Positions 37,762 through 47,471 of a DNA stretch of 64,000 bases are shown piece by piece. The translations under genes and the position numbers were made by a program. Every line of letters begins with the position of its first letter. Position 1 is the first letter of the stretch. The notes beneath the pieces are model-generated. The model searched no databases and was not told the origin of the DNA. It saw only the letters and a program-made list of their open reading frames with translations. This stretch comes from an uncultured SAR86 cluster bacterium (GTDB lineage: Bacteria > Pseudomonadota > Gammaproteobacteria > Magnimaribacterales > AG-339-G14). The DNA lies in the NCBI GenBank assembly GCA_902523885.1, contig CABZAV010000001.1:248001-312000 (forward strand). The letters are read 5' to 3'.

Positions 37762-39858
37762 ATGGATACATCAAATATTATCTCTTGTACTAAAACTATT
37801 GCAGGTAGAGAAATTACGTTAGAAACTGGAAAAGTTGCAAGGCAAGCAACAGCATCTGTCATAGCATCATCAGGGGATACACAAGTTCTCGTAACAGTAG
37901 TGGCAGGTGGACAAAAGCCAGGTCAAAGTTTTTTTCCTTTAACAGTAAATTACATTGAAAAGTTTTATGCTGCAGGAAAAATCCCAGGAAGTTTTTTTAG
38001 AAGAGAAGGCAGGCCTTCAGAAACGGAAGTTTTAACGTCAAGATTGATTGATAGGCCTATTAGACCTCTTTTTCCAAAAGGTTATACCCAAGAAGTACAG
38101 GTGGTTTGCACAGTAATGTCGATTGATAATGATGATACAGCCGATATAATTTCACTGATCGGTGTTTCGGCAGCTCTTCAACTTTCTGGCCTCCCTTTTT
38201 CAGGGCCTTTATCAGCAGCCAGAGTAGGTTTTAAAGACGGAAGTTATATTTTAAATCCAGGGCTTAAAGATTTGAAGGAATCTCAACTTGATATGGTTAT
38301 TGCTGGCTCTACTGATGCAGTATTTATGGTTGAGTCTGAAGCATCAGAGCTGTCTGAGGATCAAATGCTAGGAGCAATTCTTTTCGCTCAGCAGGAAATG
38401 AAGCCCAGTCTTGAACTTATTGAGGAAATGGTCAATCAAGCAACAATTACTCCAATTGAATATGAATTAGCAGAAGAAAATCAAGATCTCAAGCAAATGG
38501 TTTTAGATAAAGCTTCAGACTTACTTAAGAATGCTTATCAAATAGCTGAAAAAACTAAGCGACAAGAAGCTGTGGCCGAAGCCAGAGATCTAGTTAAAGC
38601 GGAGGTTGATGAAGAAGATGAAGATGCATTGAAAGAAGTATCGGATCAATTTAAAGCTCTTGAGTCTGATATCGTTAGGACAAGACTTTTGAATGGTGAG
38701 CCTAGAATAGATGGTAGAGATTTGGACACTGTTAGACCTATTGCTGTCGAAATAGGAATCTTGAATCAAGCTCATGGATCGTCTCTTTTTACTAGGGGTG
38801 AAACTCAATCTATAGCGGTAGCTACTGTTGATTCCTTAAAACTTTCTCAACTTATTGACTCTTTACAAGGAGATTCTAAAGATCCTTTTATGCTTCATTA
38901 TAATTTTCCACCTTATTCTGTAGGAGAGGCAGGAATGATGGGAAGTCCCAAAAGAAGAGAAATTGGACATGGAAAATTAGCCAGAAGAGCTTTGGAGGCT
39001 GTCATACCTAATCCAGAGGAATTTGAATATGCTATAAGAGTAGTTTCTGAAATTACAGAATCCAATGGCTCAAGCTCAATGGCAACTGTTTGTGCATCAA
39101 GTTTAGCAATGATGGATGCCGGTATCCCATTAAAAAAACCAGTCGCAGGAGTTGCTATGGGTTTAGTAAAAGATAAGGATCAACACTGTGTAATAACTGA
39201 CATTTTGGGAGATGAAGATCACCTAGGTGACATGGACTTTAAAGTCGCAGGAACTACAGATGGAGTCACAGCTCTCCAGATGGATATAAAAATTGCAGGT
39301 ATAAACGAAGAAATTCTTCAGGATGCACTAGAAAAAGCAAATACAGCAAGAGTTCATATACTTGGAGAAATGAACAAGGTTTTATCAGAGTCTAGACCAG
39401 AGTTGAATGAAAAGGCCCCTCAATCATTAAAAACTTCAATACCAAAAAATAAAATTGGAGAAGTAATTGGAAAGGGTGGAGCTACAATAAAGAAAATTAC
39501 CGAGCAAACTTCAACTAACATTGACATCAACGATAAAGGTCAAATAAGTATCTATGGAAGAAGTAAAGAAGATAGAGAAGAGGCTTTAGCGATAATAGAA
39601 TCTATGACTGCAGAACCTGAAGTAGGACTTATCTGTACAGGGACTGTTCTTAAAATTGTAGATTTTGGAGCTTTTGTTTCTTTTGATAATGGCAAAGAAG
39701 GCTTAGTACATGTTTCTGAAATAGCTGAAGAAAGAGTGAAAAATGTTTCTGACTATCTTGTAGAAGGTGAGGAAGTAGATATTAAAGTCATCGGAATCGA
39801 TGATAGAGGCAAAGTAAAGCTTAGTATGAAAGCTGTTTTAGCCCCTTCTGAAGAGTAA
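37762..39858 (+). CDS. pnp: polyribonucleotide nucleotidyltransferase (PNPase)
   Basis: PNPase degrades RNA 3' to 5' by phosphorolysis. It is 698 aa (E. coli 711). Two RNase PH domains (about 10-140 and 305-540) flank the alpha-helical linker. The second has the FFPPYSVGE-like segment (HYNFPPYSVGEAG) and active-site Asp in GDMDFKVAGT. KH (KIGEVIGKGGATIKKI) and S1 (GTVLKIVDFGAFV) domains end the protein. The gene closes the rimP-to-pnp cluster. Confidence 0.98.
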   Translation: MDTSNIISCTKTIAGREITLETGKVARQATASVIASSGDTQVLVTVVAGGQKPGQSFFPLTVNYIEKFYAAGKIPGSFFRREGRPSETEVLTSRLIDRPIRPLFPKGYTQEVQVVCTVMSIDNDDTADIISLIGVSAALQLSGLPFSGPLSAARVGFKDGSYILNPGLKDLKESQLDMVIAGSTDAVFMVESEASELSEDQMLGAILFAQQEMKPSLELIEEMVNQATITPIEYELAEENQDLKQMVLDKASDLLKNAYQIAEKTKRQEAVAEARDLVKAEVDEEDEDALKEVSDQFKALESDIVRTRLLNGEPRIDGRDLDTVRPIAVEIGILNQAHGSSLFTRGETQSIAVATVDSLKLSQLIDSLQGDSKDPFMLHYNFPPYSVGEAGMMGSPKRREIGHGKLARRALEAVIPNPEEFEYAIRVVSEITESNGSSSMATVCASSLAMMDAGIPLKKPVAGVAMGLVKDKDQHCVITDILGDEDHLGDMDFKVAGTTDGVTALQMDIKIAGINEEILQDALEKANTARVHILGEMNKVLSESRPELNEKAPQSLKTSIPKNKIGEVIGKGGATIKKITEQTSTNIDINDKGQISIYGRSKEDREEALAIIESMTAEPEVGLICTGTVLKIVDFGAFVSFDNGKEGLVHVSEIAEERVKNVSDYLVEGEEVDIKVIGIDDRGKVKLSMKAVLAPSEE

Positions 39859-39885
39859 TATATTTTCAAATGCAGACACCTTTAA

Positions 39886-39962
39886 TGGTGGCTATGCTGT
39901 GACTTGAACACAGGACCTCAGCATTATGAATGCTGCGCTCTAACCAGCTGAGCTACATAGCC
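39886..39962 (-). tRNA. elongator tRNA-Met (CAT)
   Basis: On the minus strand the 77-base sequence GGCTATGTAGCTCAGCTGG.. ends in CATAGCCACCA with CCA encoded. The anticodon loop TTCATAA between CAGCA and TGCTG gives CAT. The acceptor and body resemble E. coli elongator tRNA-Met (GGCTACG) more than tRNA-Ile2, which shares CAT. It follows ychF on the same strand, a position where Pseudomonas also has tRNA-Met. Confidence 0.9.
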
Positions 39963-40005
39963 GCAAGTGGATTCTCTTCATCAGGACATTAAATGTCAAG
40001 TAATC

Positions 40006-41091
40006 TCAGACATTGAATCTAAAAAGGATTACATCACCATCATTAATTAAATATTCAGCTCCTTCCGATCTCCATTTGCCAGCTGCTTTACAACCTTGCT
40101 CTCCTTTAAATTCTATAAAATCGTCAAAACTTATTGTTTCCGCTCTAATAAAGCCTTTTTCAAAATCAGTATGTATTACACCAGCGGCTTGCGGTGCTTT
40201 GTATCCAGATTTTATTACCCAAGACCTAACCTCTTTTTCTCCTGCGGTAAAAAAGGTCTTATAACCTAAGGTTTCGTAAGCGGTCCTGATAAATCTATCT
40301 AATCCAGGCTCCTCTAAGCCAATTTCTTTTAAAAAATCTTCTTTGTCGTCTCCTAATTCACTAATTTCCGCTTCTAATTGATTGCACATTTCTATAACTA
40401 CAGAATTATCTTGTGTTGCTTTTTCTATAACTTTTTTAATCGCTTCTGCATTGTTTTCACTTTCATCAACATTAGCAACATAGATTACTGGCTTAAGAGA
40501 AATTAAATTGAACTCATTAATAATATCTATTTCATCTTCATTACATTCAATTGAACGAGCGTTTATTCCTTTAGATAAACTAGATAAAAATTTTTCAATT
40601 GTTCCTAATTTTACAGAGATTGTTTTGTCACCACTCTTAATTTTTTTCTTTAAAGATTCTTTTGTTTTTTCCAATGTTTCAATGTCAGAAAGAATTAATT
40701 CCGTTTCTATAATTTCAATATCTTGAAGAGGATCTATTTTTTCGTTTATATGAGTAATTTTTTGATTTTCAAAACATCTCACAACATGGGCAATAGCCTG
40801 AGTTTCTCTTATATGACCAAGAAATTTATTACCCAATCCTTCTCCTTTGGAAGCTCCAGAAACTAACCCTGCAATATCAACAAATTCAACTGTGGCAGGG
40901 ATAATTTTTTCTGGATTAACAATTTTTTTTAATTGAACTAATCTCTTATCCGGAACATTCACAATTCCTGTGTTTGGGTCAATAGTGCAAAAAGGAAAGT
41001 TTTCTGCTTGGATTCCTGCTGAGGTAAGTGCGTTGAATAATGTAGATTTTCCAACATTTGGTAAACCTACAATTCCACATTTAAAAGACAT
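40006..41091 (-). CDS. ychF: redox-regulated ATPase/GTPase YchF
   Basis: YchF is an Obg-family P-loop ATPase linked to ribosomes and oxidative stress; its precise job is unclear. It is 361 aa (E. coli 363). The G1 motif GLPNVGKS is at 9-16, followed by DIAGLVSGASKGEGLGNKFL and a NVDE motif. The C-terminal TGS domain holds EVRSWVIKSGYKAPQAAGVIH. It overlaps the pth stop by one base (TAATG), the usual pth-ychF pair. Confidence 0.97.
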   Translation of the reverse strand: MSFKCGIVGLPNVGKSTLFNALTSAGIQAENFPFCTIDPNTGIVNVPDKRLVQLKKIVNPEKIIPATVEFVDIAGLVSGASKGEGLGNKFLGHIRETQAIAHVVRCFENQKITHINEKIDPLQDIEIIETELILSDIETLEKTKESLKKKIKSGDKTISVKLGTIEKFLSSLSKGINARSIECNEDEIDIINEFNLISLKPVIYVANVDESENNAEAIKKVIEKATQDNSVVIEMCNQLEAEISELGDDKEDFLKEIGLEEPGLDRFIRTAYETLGYKTFFTAGEKEVRSWVIKSGYKAPQAAGVIHTDFEKGFIRAETISFDDFIEFKGEQGCKAAGKWRSEGAEYLINDGDVILFRFNV

Positions 41092-41666
41092 TATTTGGAA
41101 TGAAGAATGTTTAGAGCATTATCCCATCTATCATTAATTATCAATTCAATAACCTCTATTCCTCTTTTAATTGCACTTAAACGTTCTTGTCTTTCTTTCA
41201 AAGAGCCTTTTTGAACAACATATTTATTAACTAATTTTGATTCACCAGGATGACCAATACCAATTCTCATTCTTTTAAAATCTTTTCTCCCTCCAAGGCT
41301 TTCAATGATACTCTTCAATCCATTATGACCGCCATCACCGCCGCCATCTTTCAATTTACAAGTTCCAGAAGGCAGATCTAAATCATCATGAATTATTAAA
41401 ACTTTATTTAAAGGCAAGTTAAGTTTTTTAATTGTTGGTTTTAATGATTTGCCACTATGATTCATGAAAATATTTGGAATTAAAAAAAATACCTCTACAT
41501 CCAGTATTTTTAAAGAGCTTATTTCTCCTTTTATAGATTTATTCTCTTTTAACTCTAGGGAATTTTTCTCTAAAAATAAATTTATTAAATCTGTTCCAGC
41601 ATTGTGTCTAGTATTTGCATATCTCGTACCGGGATTTCCTAGACCTGCTATTAGAAACTTTTTCAT
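41091..41666 (-). CDS. pth: peptidyl-tRNA hydrolase
   Basis: Pth releases tRNA from dropped-off peptidyl-tRNA. It is 191 aa (E. coli 194). The signature GLGNPGTRYANTRHNAG contains N11 and the catalytic H21, and HDDLDLPSG supplies the catalytic Asp. GGDGGHNGLKS is also conserved. It lies between rplY and ychF, with a 22-base gap after rplY. Confidence 0.97.
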   Translation of the reverse strand: MKKFLIAGLGNPGTRYANTRHNAGTDLINLFLEKNSLELKENKSIKGEISSLKILDVEVFFLIPNIFMNHSGKSLKPTIKKLNLPLNKVLIIHDDLDLPSGTCKLKDGGGDGGHNGLKSIIESLGGRKDFKRMRIGIGHPGESKLVNKYVVQKGSLKERQERLSAIKRGIEVIELIINDRWDNALNILHSK

Positions 41667-41688
41667 ACTCTAAAAAAAAAAGAGTTCT

Positions 41689-42387
41689 TTAATCTCCTTG
41701 TTTTTCAGACTCGTCAGTAGCTTCACTACTATTTTCTTGCTCCGCTTCAGATTCAATGACTTCCCCATCTTCACCTTCAACAACTTCAACTTCTTCTTCA
41801 ATATCTAATGTAGCCCTTGTAGCCGAACATGCCACAACGGGTTGATCTTGACCATTTAAAAGGTTTTGAGATAGTTGTACTCCCTCAGGAAGAATAAGAG
41901 CAAATTGCATTATTGCTGAGTTTAATTCTATATTTGTGCAATCTATTACTATGAATTCTGGGAGATTGTCAGCTGAGCAAGTTAGTTCGATGTCATTTTT
42001 ATTCTTTGAAAGCATACCTCCCTGATTTTTTACTCCAATGCATAATTCTTCATTTATATATTTAATTGGAACATCTAAGGTAAGCTTAGTCTTTTCAGAC
42101 ACCCTCTGAAAATCAACATGAATTGGCTCGTCATTTGCAGGATTAACTTGAACATCTTTTAAAAGAACCTTAAATTCTTTACCACTTTCTTTAAGATTTA
42201 TAATTTGAGAGAAAATACTAGGCTGTTCTAGCGCCTTTCTGAGGTCTTTGCTTAGTAACTGAATTTTTACAGAATCTTCATTGTTACCATAAAGAATTCC
42301 AGGAACATTTCCATTTTTTCTTAATATATTAGTTCCTTCGTTTGAATCTGTTCTTAAATTAATTTCCAACTCTGTTTGCAAAGACAT
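41689..42387 (-). CDS. rplY: 50S ribosomal protein L25, CTC-type
   Basis: L25 binds 5S rRNA. The 232-aa protein is the long (CTC/TL5) form: an N-terminal L25 domain (about 1-95, with GNVPGILYGN and HVDFQRV) and a C-terminal TL5 domain (about 100-190). An acidic tail rich in Glu, Ala and Ser follows from about 190. An AGAGG site precedes the ATG. The prs-rplY-pth order is that of Pseudomonas. Confidence 0.95.
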   Translation of the reverse strand: MSLQTELEINLRTDSNEGTNILRKNGNVPGILYGNNEDSVKIQLLSKDLRKALEQPSIFSQIINLKESGKEFKVLLKDVQVNPANDEPIHVDFQRVSEKTKLTLDVPIKYINEELCIGVKNQGGMLSKNKNDIELTCSADNLPEFIVIDCTNIELNSAIMQFALILPEGVQLSQNLLNGQDQPVVACSATRATLDIEEEVEVVEGEDGEVIESEAEQENSSEATDESEKQGD

Positions 42388-42396
42388 TTTAACCTC

Positions 42397-43350
42397 TTAA
42401 AGAAACATTGCACTAATAGATTCTTCCTTATTAACTCTATTTATAGCATCAGATAATGTTTCGTCTATAGAAATGATCTTAATCTTTTTTAATTTTGAAG
42501 CATTTTCTGAAAGAGGGATTGTATCAGTAACTATCAATTCGTCTAGCTTTGAATTACTAATTCTTTCAATTGCTGGTCCAGAAAGAACCGCATGGGTGGC
42601 ATAGGAAACAACTTTGCTAGCACCTCCTTGTTTAAGTGCTTCAGCGGCATTACAAATTGTACCTGCAGTATCGATAATATCATCTACCAATATACAAGTT
42701 TTTCCTTGAACATCTCCAATTACGTTCATAACTTGAGATGAGTTTTCTTTTTCTCTTCTTTTATCGATTATGGCTAAATCAGCATCATCTAACAATTTAG
42801 CCAAAGCTCTAGCTCTAACCACTCCTCCGACATCAGGAGAAACTATGATTTGATCTTCATAAGAAGAATTAACAATATGATTATGTATAACTTTTGTTCC
42901 ATAAACGTTATCAACAGGAACATTAAAAAATCCTTGAATTTGATCTGAATGCAGCTCTATGGTTAAGATTCTGTCTGCTCCAGCGCTTTGCAACATATCA
43001 GCAACTAATTTAGCACTTATTGGAACCCTCTCAGATCTTACTCTTCTATCCTGTCTAGCATATCCAAAATAGGGAATTACCGCTGTTATTCTAGATGCAG
43101 AAGATCTTCTAAGAGCATCTATAAGAATAATAAGCTCCATTAGATTGTCATTTGCTGGGAAACAAGTAGATTGCAAAATAAATACATCTTTTCCTCGCAC
43201 ATGTTCATCGACTCTGATATTTAATTCTTTGTCACTAAATTTATCTACCAAAGCTTTTCCTAGAGTAGTATTTAATTTTTTGGCTATTTTATTGGCTAAT
43301 TCAGGATTCGAATTTCCTGAAAAAAGAACTAGGTTATTTTTGTCATTCAT
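42397..43350 (-). CDS. prs: ribose-phosphate pyrophosphokinase
   Basis: Prs makes PRPP, the precursor of nucleotides, histidine and tryptophan; hisG, a PRPP user, is in the same window. It is 317 aa (E. coli 315). Visible motifs are [30 protein letters not shown] and the PRPP-binding [12 protein letters not shown]. tRNA-Gln lies 9 bases upstream on the same strand, so prs probably shares its transcript. Confidence 0.98.
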   Translation of the reverse strand: MNDKNNLVLFSGNSNPELANKIAKKLNTTLGKALVDKFSDKELNIRVDEHVRGKDVFILQSTCFPANDNLMELIILIDALRRSSASRITAVIPYFGYARQDRRVRSERVPISAKLVADMLQSAGADRILTIELHSDQIQGFFNVPVDNVYGTKVIHNHIVNSSYEDQIIVSPDVGGVVRARALAKLLDDADLAIIDKRREKENSSQVMNVIGDVQGKTCILVDDIIDTAGTICNAAEALKQGGASKVVSYATHAVLSGPAIERISNSKLDELIVTDTIPLSENASKLKKIKIISIDETLSDAINRVNKEESISAMFL

Positions 43351-43359
43351 AATTTATGT

Positions 43360-43434
43360 TGGCTGGGGTGGATGGATTCGAACCATCGCATGGCGGCATC
43401 AAAAGCCGCTGCCTTACCGCTTGGCTACACCCCA
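43360..43434 (-). tRNA. tRNA-Gln (TTG)
   Basis: On the minus strand the 75-base tRNA begins TGGGGTGTAGCCAAGC and ends CACCCCAGCCA, with CCA encoded. The acceptor TGGGGTG pairs fully with CACCCCA. The anticodon loop TTTTGAT between GCGGC and GCCGC gives TTG. It matches E. coli tRNA-Gln closely. Its first 10 bases contain the final codons and stop of ispE, so the two genes overlap. Confidence 0.96.
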
Positions 43435-44237
43435 TTTTTATTTAATTCTTTTAATAAAGGCGATTCGTTTAAACTCCTTGTTACAAAATAATTATTATTT
43501 TTTGGAGCATTATCTATTATTTTACTTGCCTCTTCAAAAGAATTAAATATTGCATACAAGGCAGAGCCTGTTCCAGTTAAGTTCCCTTTTTTTATAGATT
43601 CTAACCAAATAAAAGAATCGTCAACTTCTTTATAATTCTTTCTAGCCCATTTTTCAAAAAAATTAAAATCTTTACTCTTTTTTGAATTTTTAAAATCATT
43701 GATCTTTATTTCTCTAAAAGCTTTTGCAGTTGAAATGTTACATTTAGGCATAACTAAAAAAATTATTTCTTCTTTTAATAATGTTTTTGAAAATATTTCC
43801 CCTTTACCATTTGCTTTTCTTGCAACTCCCTCAATAAAAATTGGAACATCGGAGCCTAATGAAGAACCAAGATCCTTTAAAACTTTATTATTTAAATTTA
43901 ATTTCCAGTATTTGTTCAATACAAGTAGCACAGTCGCAGCATTAGAACTTCCGCCTCCAAGGCCTGAGCCAATTGGAATATTTTTCTTTATTTTTAGAGA
44001 AACTTCCTTATTAATTTTATAGGTTTTTTTTAAAAGATGGATTGCTTTATAGGCAAGATTGTTTTTTTCCTTTACTTTTGGGCAAGTAACCTGCGAAGTG
44101 CTCGTATCAAAATTGAAAGTTATTTCATCTCCCCATTCTAAAAATTGGAAATTAGTTTCAATATCATGAAAACCATCAGACCTTTTTTTTAAAACATTAA
44201 ACCCTCTATTTATCTTGGCTGGAGAAATAAAAATCAT
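43425..44237 (-). CDS. ispE: 4-diphosphocytidyl-2-C-methyl-D-erythritol kinase
   Basis: IspE phosphorylates CDP-methylerythritol in the MEP route to isoprenoids. The 270-aa GHMP kinase has K8 in SPAKIN, the ATP loop PIGSGLGGGSSNAA at 88-100, GSDVPIF and the C-terminal TGTGSALYAIF. Its last codons and TAG stop are the first ten bases of tRNA-Gln. It overlaps lolB by 4 bases (ATGA), the lolB-ispE-tRNA-Gln-prs order of Pseudomonas. Confidence 0.95.
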   Translation of the reverse strand: MIFISPAKINRGFNVLKKRSDGFHDIETNFQFLEWGDEITFNFDTSTSQVTCPKVKEKNNLAYKAIHLLKKTYKINKEVSLKIKKNIPIGSGLGGGSSNAATVLLVLNKYWKLNLNNKVLKDLGSSLGSDVPIFIEGVARKANGKGEIFSKTLLKEEIIFLVMPKCNISTAKAFREIKINDFKNSKKSKDFNFFEKWARKNYKEVDDSFIWLESIKKGNLTGTGSALYAIFNSFEEASKIIDNAPKNNNYFVTRSLNESPLLKELNKNGV

Positions 44238-44719
44238 GATTTAAAAATAACAGCAAATTTAAAGTTTTTATATGAACCAACAATTTTCTTAATCTTTTTA
44301 TTTGCATGAATTTCTTCTTTGGTAATTATAACGTTTTGCGTAGCATACTCTTTACATTCATTCAGGTTGCATAATTCACTAAGCCATTTACTAAATCTAG
44401 ATATTGTAATTTCTTCAAATAAATTTTTGACAATATTTTCCTCATAAGATTCGTTAAAATTGTTATTAATTTTTTTTTGATTTCCTTCTCTGACTTCGGT
44501 AATTAAGAAAGTTTTTGGGTATCTATCAAGATTAATTTTTATTTGGCTAATTTCTTTTTGATTAAAAATAGAAATTTTTCCAGAAATATAAGTATTTTCT
44601 GAAAACATTGAGAATTTTCCTATTATTTTTTTAGAATTAGAATCGCTTTCCAGATTGGTGGTTGAACAGCTAATAAAAAGAATAAATAAAGATAATAGGA
44701 AAGGCTTTTTAAAATACAT
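44234..44719 (-). CDS. small lipoprotein at the lolB position
   Basis: The 161-aa protein begins with a lipoprotein signal ending LFISC, with lipidation expected at C18. It stands where LolB, the outer-membrane acceptor of lipoproteins from LolA, precedes ispE in other gammaproteobacteria. It is shorter than E. coli LolB (207 aa) and I see no decisive LolB motif, although it has a similar beta-rich pattern ([17 protein letters not shown]). A strongly diverged LolB is the best guess; an unrelated lipoprotein is possible. It is divergent from prfA with 47 bases between. Confidence 0.6.
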   Translation of the reverse strand: MYFKKPFLLSLFILFISCSTTNLESDSNSKKIIGKFSMFSENTYISGKISIFNQKEISQIKINLDRYPKTFLITEVREGNQKKINNNFNESYEENIVKNLFEEITISRFSKWLSELCNLNECKEYATQNVIITKEEIHANKKIKKIVGSYKNFKFAVIFKS

Positions 44720-44766
44720 ATTTAAATTTTTTTAATAGATATCGATTTATAATAACCAAATTAGTC

Positions 44767-45855
44767 ATGCTGGATACAATTTTATTAAAGTTAGATTCTA
44801 TAAAAGAAAGATACCTTTTTTTAGAAAAAGAACTATCTAATTCTGAAATAGTTAATAATCATCAACTTTATGCGAACTATTCTAAAGAATATTCAAAAAT
44901 AAAAAAAATAGTAGAAAAATATGAAGAACATAAAACATATTTAGAAAATTTTTCTTCAACTAAACTTTTACTTGAAGACTCAGATCCTGAAATAAAATCC
45001 TTAGCTCAAGACGAATTAAATATTATTACTGAACAACTGAAAATAAATGAATTAGAAATAAAAAAACTTTTAATACCTGAAAATGAAAATGATGAAAAAG
45101 ATGTATTTTTAGAAATTAGAGCAGGAACAGGAGGGGATGAAGCAGGTTTATTTGTTGGGGACTTGTTTAGAATGTTTACTAGGGTTACCGAAAGAAAGAA
45201 ATGGAAAATAGAACTAATTAGCTCAAGAGAAAGTGAAAAGGGTGGATTCAAAGAAGTAGTTGCAAAAATTTCCGGCAAACAAGTTTACAGGTTTCTCAAA
45301 TTTGAATCAGGAGTGCACCGTGTTCAGAGGGTCCCTGATACTGAATCTCAAGGGAGAGTGCATACGTCAGCATGCTCTGTTGCAGTTTTACCAGAAGTTG
45401 AAGAATTAGACTCAATTGAAATTGATAAATCAGAAATTAGAGTCGATACTTTCCGCGCATCAGGGGCAGGAGGACAGCATGTCAATAAAACAGATTCAGC
45501 AGTAAGGCTGACGCATATACCTAGCGGATTGGTTGTTGAATGTCAGGATGGGAGATCCCAACATAAAAATAAAGCAAAGGCTATGACTTTATTACAGTCA
45601 AAGTTGATGGAAAAAGCAAATAATAAACAAATTGAAAAACAAGATTCAGAGAGAAAAAATATGGTGGGTAGTGGAGATAGGTCAGAAAAAATAAGAACTT
45701 ATAATTTTCCTCAAAATAGAATTACCGATCATAGAATTGAATATTCAATTCACAGTTTAGAAGCCTTCTTGGATGGCGATATTGATGAAATGATAGAAAC
45801 GTTAATTGAGGAAAATCAAGCGAGGCTATTGTCGCAATTGGAAAGCAATCTTTAA
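44767..45855 (+). CDS. prfA: peptide chain release factor 1
   Basis: RF1 terminates translation at UAA and UAG. It is 362 aa (E. coli 360). The GGQ motif is at 235-237 in [16 protein letters not shown]. The codon-reading PxT motif reads PDT ([13 protein letters not shown]), within the known range at the middle position. A TATAAT at 44748-44753 might be its -10 box, but no -35 is convincing. hemA, usually upstream, is absent. prmC follows after 3 bases. Confidence 0.97.
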   Translation: MLDTILLKLDSIKERYLFLEKELSNSEIVNNHQLYANYSKEYSKIKKIVEKYEEHKTYLENFSSTKLLLEDSDPEIKSLAQDELNIITEQLKINELEIKKLLIPENENDEKDVFLEIRAGTGGDEAGLFVGDLFRMFTRVTERKKWKIELISSRESEKGGFKEVVAKISGKQVYRFLKFESGVHRVQRVPDTESQGRVHTSACSVAVLPEVEELDSIEIDKSEIRVDTFRASGAGGQHVNKTDSAVRLTHIPSGLVVECQDGRSQHKNKAKAMTLLQSKLMEKANNKQIEKQDSERKNMVGSGDRSEKIRTYNFPQNRITDHRIEYSIHSLEAFLDGDIDEMIETLIEENQARLLSQLESNL

Positions 45856-45858
45856 ATA

Positions 45859-46668
45859 ATGACTTATCAAGATGCTCTTAATAAAGCAAAAGAAAAAATA
45901 GATAGCTTAGATGCAGAATTGATATTGGGATTTATTCAAAATCAAACAAGAGAAAAAATTTTTACAAATTTAAATTCTGATTTAAGTTTAAAAAAATTTC
46001 AAAACTTTTATGAGCTTGTGGAGAAAAGAAGAAAAGGCTTTCCTTTAGCCTACATAACAGGAAAAAAAGAATTTTGGAAAAGTGAATTTGAAGTTAATAA
46101 TTCAGTGTTAATACCAAGACCAGAAACAGAATTGATAGTTGAAGAAGTTTTAAAAGAGGAATTAAACAAAAAAATTATTCTAGAGCTTGGAACAGGTTCT
46201 GGAAATATTTCTATTTCTATTAAGAAGGAAAATCCAGGAGTAATAATTTATGCAACTGATATTTCAATGGGTGCTCTAATGACTGCAAAAAAAAATGCAA
46301 AATTTAACGAAGCAGACCGTATAATTTTTATGAATCACGATTGGAAAAGAGAATGGCTTTTTCCCAACTTAGATATAATTATTTCAAATCCGCCTTATGT
46401 GGATAAAAAGTCACTTGATAAGGATGAGGATGGAGTCTGGTTTGAACCTGAAGAAGCATTATTTTCAAAAAAATCGGGTCTCAAAGATATTAAGATCATA
46501 TTACAAAAAAGCATAATTTTTTTAAAAAAAAGGGGCAAACTATTTCTTGAGCACGCCCCCTTTCAAGCTAAAAAAATAGCAAGCATTTCAAAAAAACTTG
46601 GTTACAAAGAATTAGAACAAAGGAAAGATTTAAATAAAGATATTAGAGTATCTATACTTACAAAATAA
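45859..46668 (+). CDS. prmC: release factor glutamine methyltransferase
   Basis: PrmC methylates the glutamine of the GGQ motif in RF1 and RF2. The 269-aa protein has a small N-terminal helical domain, PLAYITGKKEFW, IPRPETE, the SAM site ELGTGSGN and NPPY at 177-180, which binds the target glutamine. It directly follows its substrate's gene prfA and overlaps moeB by one base (TAATG). Confidence 0.96.
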   Translation: MTYQDALNKAKEKIDSLDAELILGFIQNQTREKIFTNLNSDLSLKKFQNFYELVEKRRKGFPLAYITGKKEFWKSEFEVNNSVLIPRPETELIVEEVLKEELNKKIILELGTGSGNISISIKKENPGVIIYATDISMGALMTAKKNAKFNEADRIIFMNHDWKREWLFPNLDIIISNPPYVDKKSLDKDEDGVWFEPEEALFSKKSGLKDIKIILQKSIIFLKKRGKLFLEHAPFQAKKIASISKKLGYKELEQRKDLNKDIRVSILTK

Positions 46669-47411
46669 TGAAACAAGAGGAACTCATGAGGTATAGCAGG
46701 CATATTATGTTGCCTGAAATAGATATTGTTGGCCAAGAAAAGCTAGTTAATTCTTCGATTGGAATTATAGGTTTAGGCGGCTTGGGCTCGCCTTGTTCAA
46801 TTTATCTTGCAGCATCAGGAATTGGTACTATGAATCTGTTTGACGACGATAATGTTGAGCTATCAAATTTACAAAGACAAATAATATTTGATTCATCTGA
46901 TGTTGGAGCAAAAAAAAACTTAATTGCTAAAAAAAAGCTTCTAAACCTAAACGAAAATATAATTTGTAATTCTTTTTCTGAAAGAATAACCAAAAAAAAT
47001 ATAACTAAGCTTTTAAAAGATTCAGACTTTATAATAGATTGTTCTGACAATTTTGAAACAAGAAAAATTATTAATGAGTATTGTTTTAAAAATGATAAAG
47101 ATCTTATAAGTGGAGCTTGTATTGGTTGGAAAGGACAAATTTTTAATTTTAATTTCTCTTCTTCCAACTCCTCTTGTTACGAATGTTTGTTTGAAGAAAT
47201 TGAAGAAGAAGATTTATCCTGCAGAGAATCAAGTATTTTTTCTCCTTTAGCTGGATTAGTTGGCACTTTTCTCGCAATTGAAATAATAAAAAATATATTA
47301 GAAATTAATAATTCTAAGGAAAATTTTATTGAAATTGATTCTTTGACTAACGAAATACAAAAAAGAGAAATTAAGAAGAATCCTTTTTGCAAAATATGTA
47401 AAAAAAAATAA
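46668..47411 (+). CDS. moeB: MoeB/ThiF-family sulfur-carrier adenylyltransferase
   Basis: This E1-like enzyme adenylates the C-terminus of a ubiquitin-fold sulfur carrier (MoaD or ThiS). The 247-aa protein has the ATP-binding GLGGLG at 35-40, SNLQRQ, DCSDNFETR and a zinc site formed by C170/C173 and C241/C244. MoeB and ThiF cannot be told apart by eye. The Pseudomonas order prfA-prmC-moeB favours MoeB. No molybdopterin or thiamine genes are in the window. Confidence 0.85.
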   Translation: MKQEELMRYSRHIMLPEIDIVGQEKLVNSSIGIIGLGGLGSPCSIYLAASGIGTMNLFDDDNVELSNLQRQIIFDSSDVGAKKNLIAKKKLLNLNENIICNSFSERITKKNITKLLKDSDFIIDCSDNFETRKIINEYCFKNDKDLISGACIGWKGQIFNFNFSSSNSSCYECLFEEIEEEDLSCRESSIFSPLAGLVGTFLAIEIIKNILEINNSKENFIEIDSLTNEIQKREIKKNPFCKICKKK

Positions 47412-47471
47412 GTTGATGCTTTTTGAAAGCAAAGATATCCTTTAAGACCAAAAAATAAATATGGAGAAAAA

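Noticed and set aside
39877-39891. Small inverted repeat CACC..GGTG after pnp as a terminator.
   Set aside because: Half of it is the encoded CCA end of tRNA-Met on the other strand, and no U-tract follows.
39886-39962. The CAT-anticodon tRNA could be tRNA-Ile2, the TilS substrate.
   Set aside because: Its acceptor stem GGCTATG and overall sequence follow elongator tRNA-Met, and tRNA-Met occupies this place after ychF in Pseudomonas.
44748-44753. TATAAT before prfA as a listed promoter.
   Set aside because: There is no acceptable -35 element and such boxes are frequent by chance in AT-rich gaps; it is mentioned only in the prfA entry.
45301-45360. PDT in place of PAT/PVT in release factor 1 as a sign of altered stop-codon use.
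   Set aside because: The middle residue of the PxT motif varies among bacteria. TAG and TAA are both used as stops here, and no in-frame TGA readthrough was seen.
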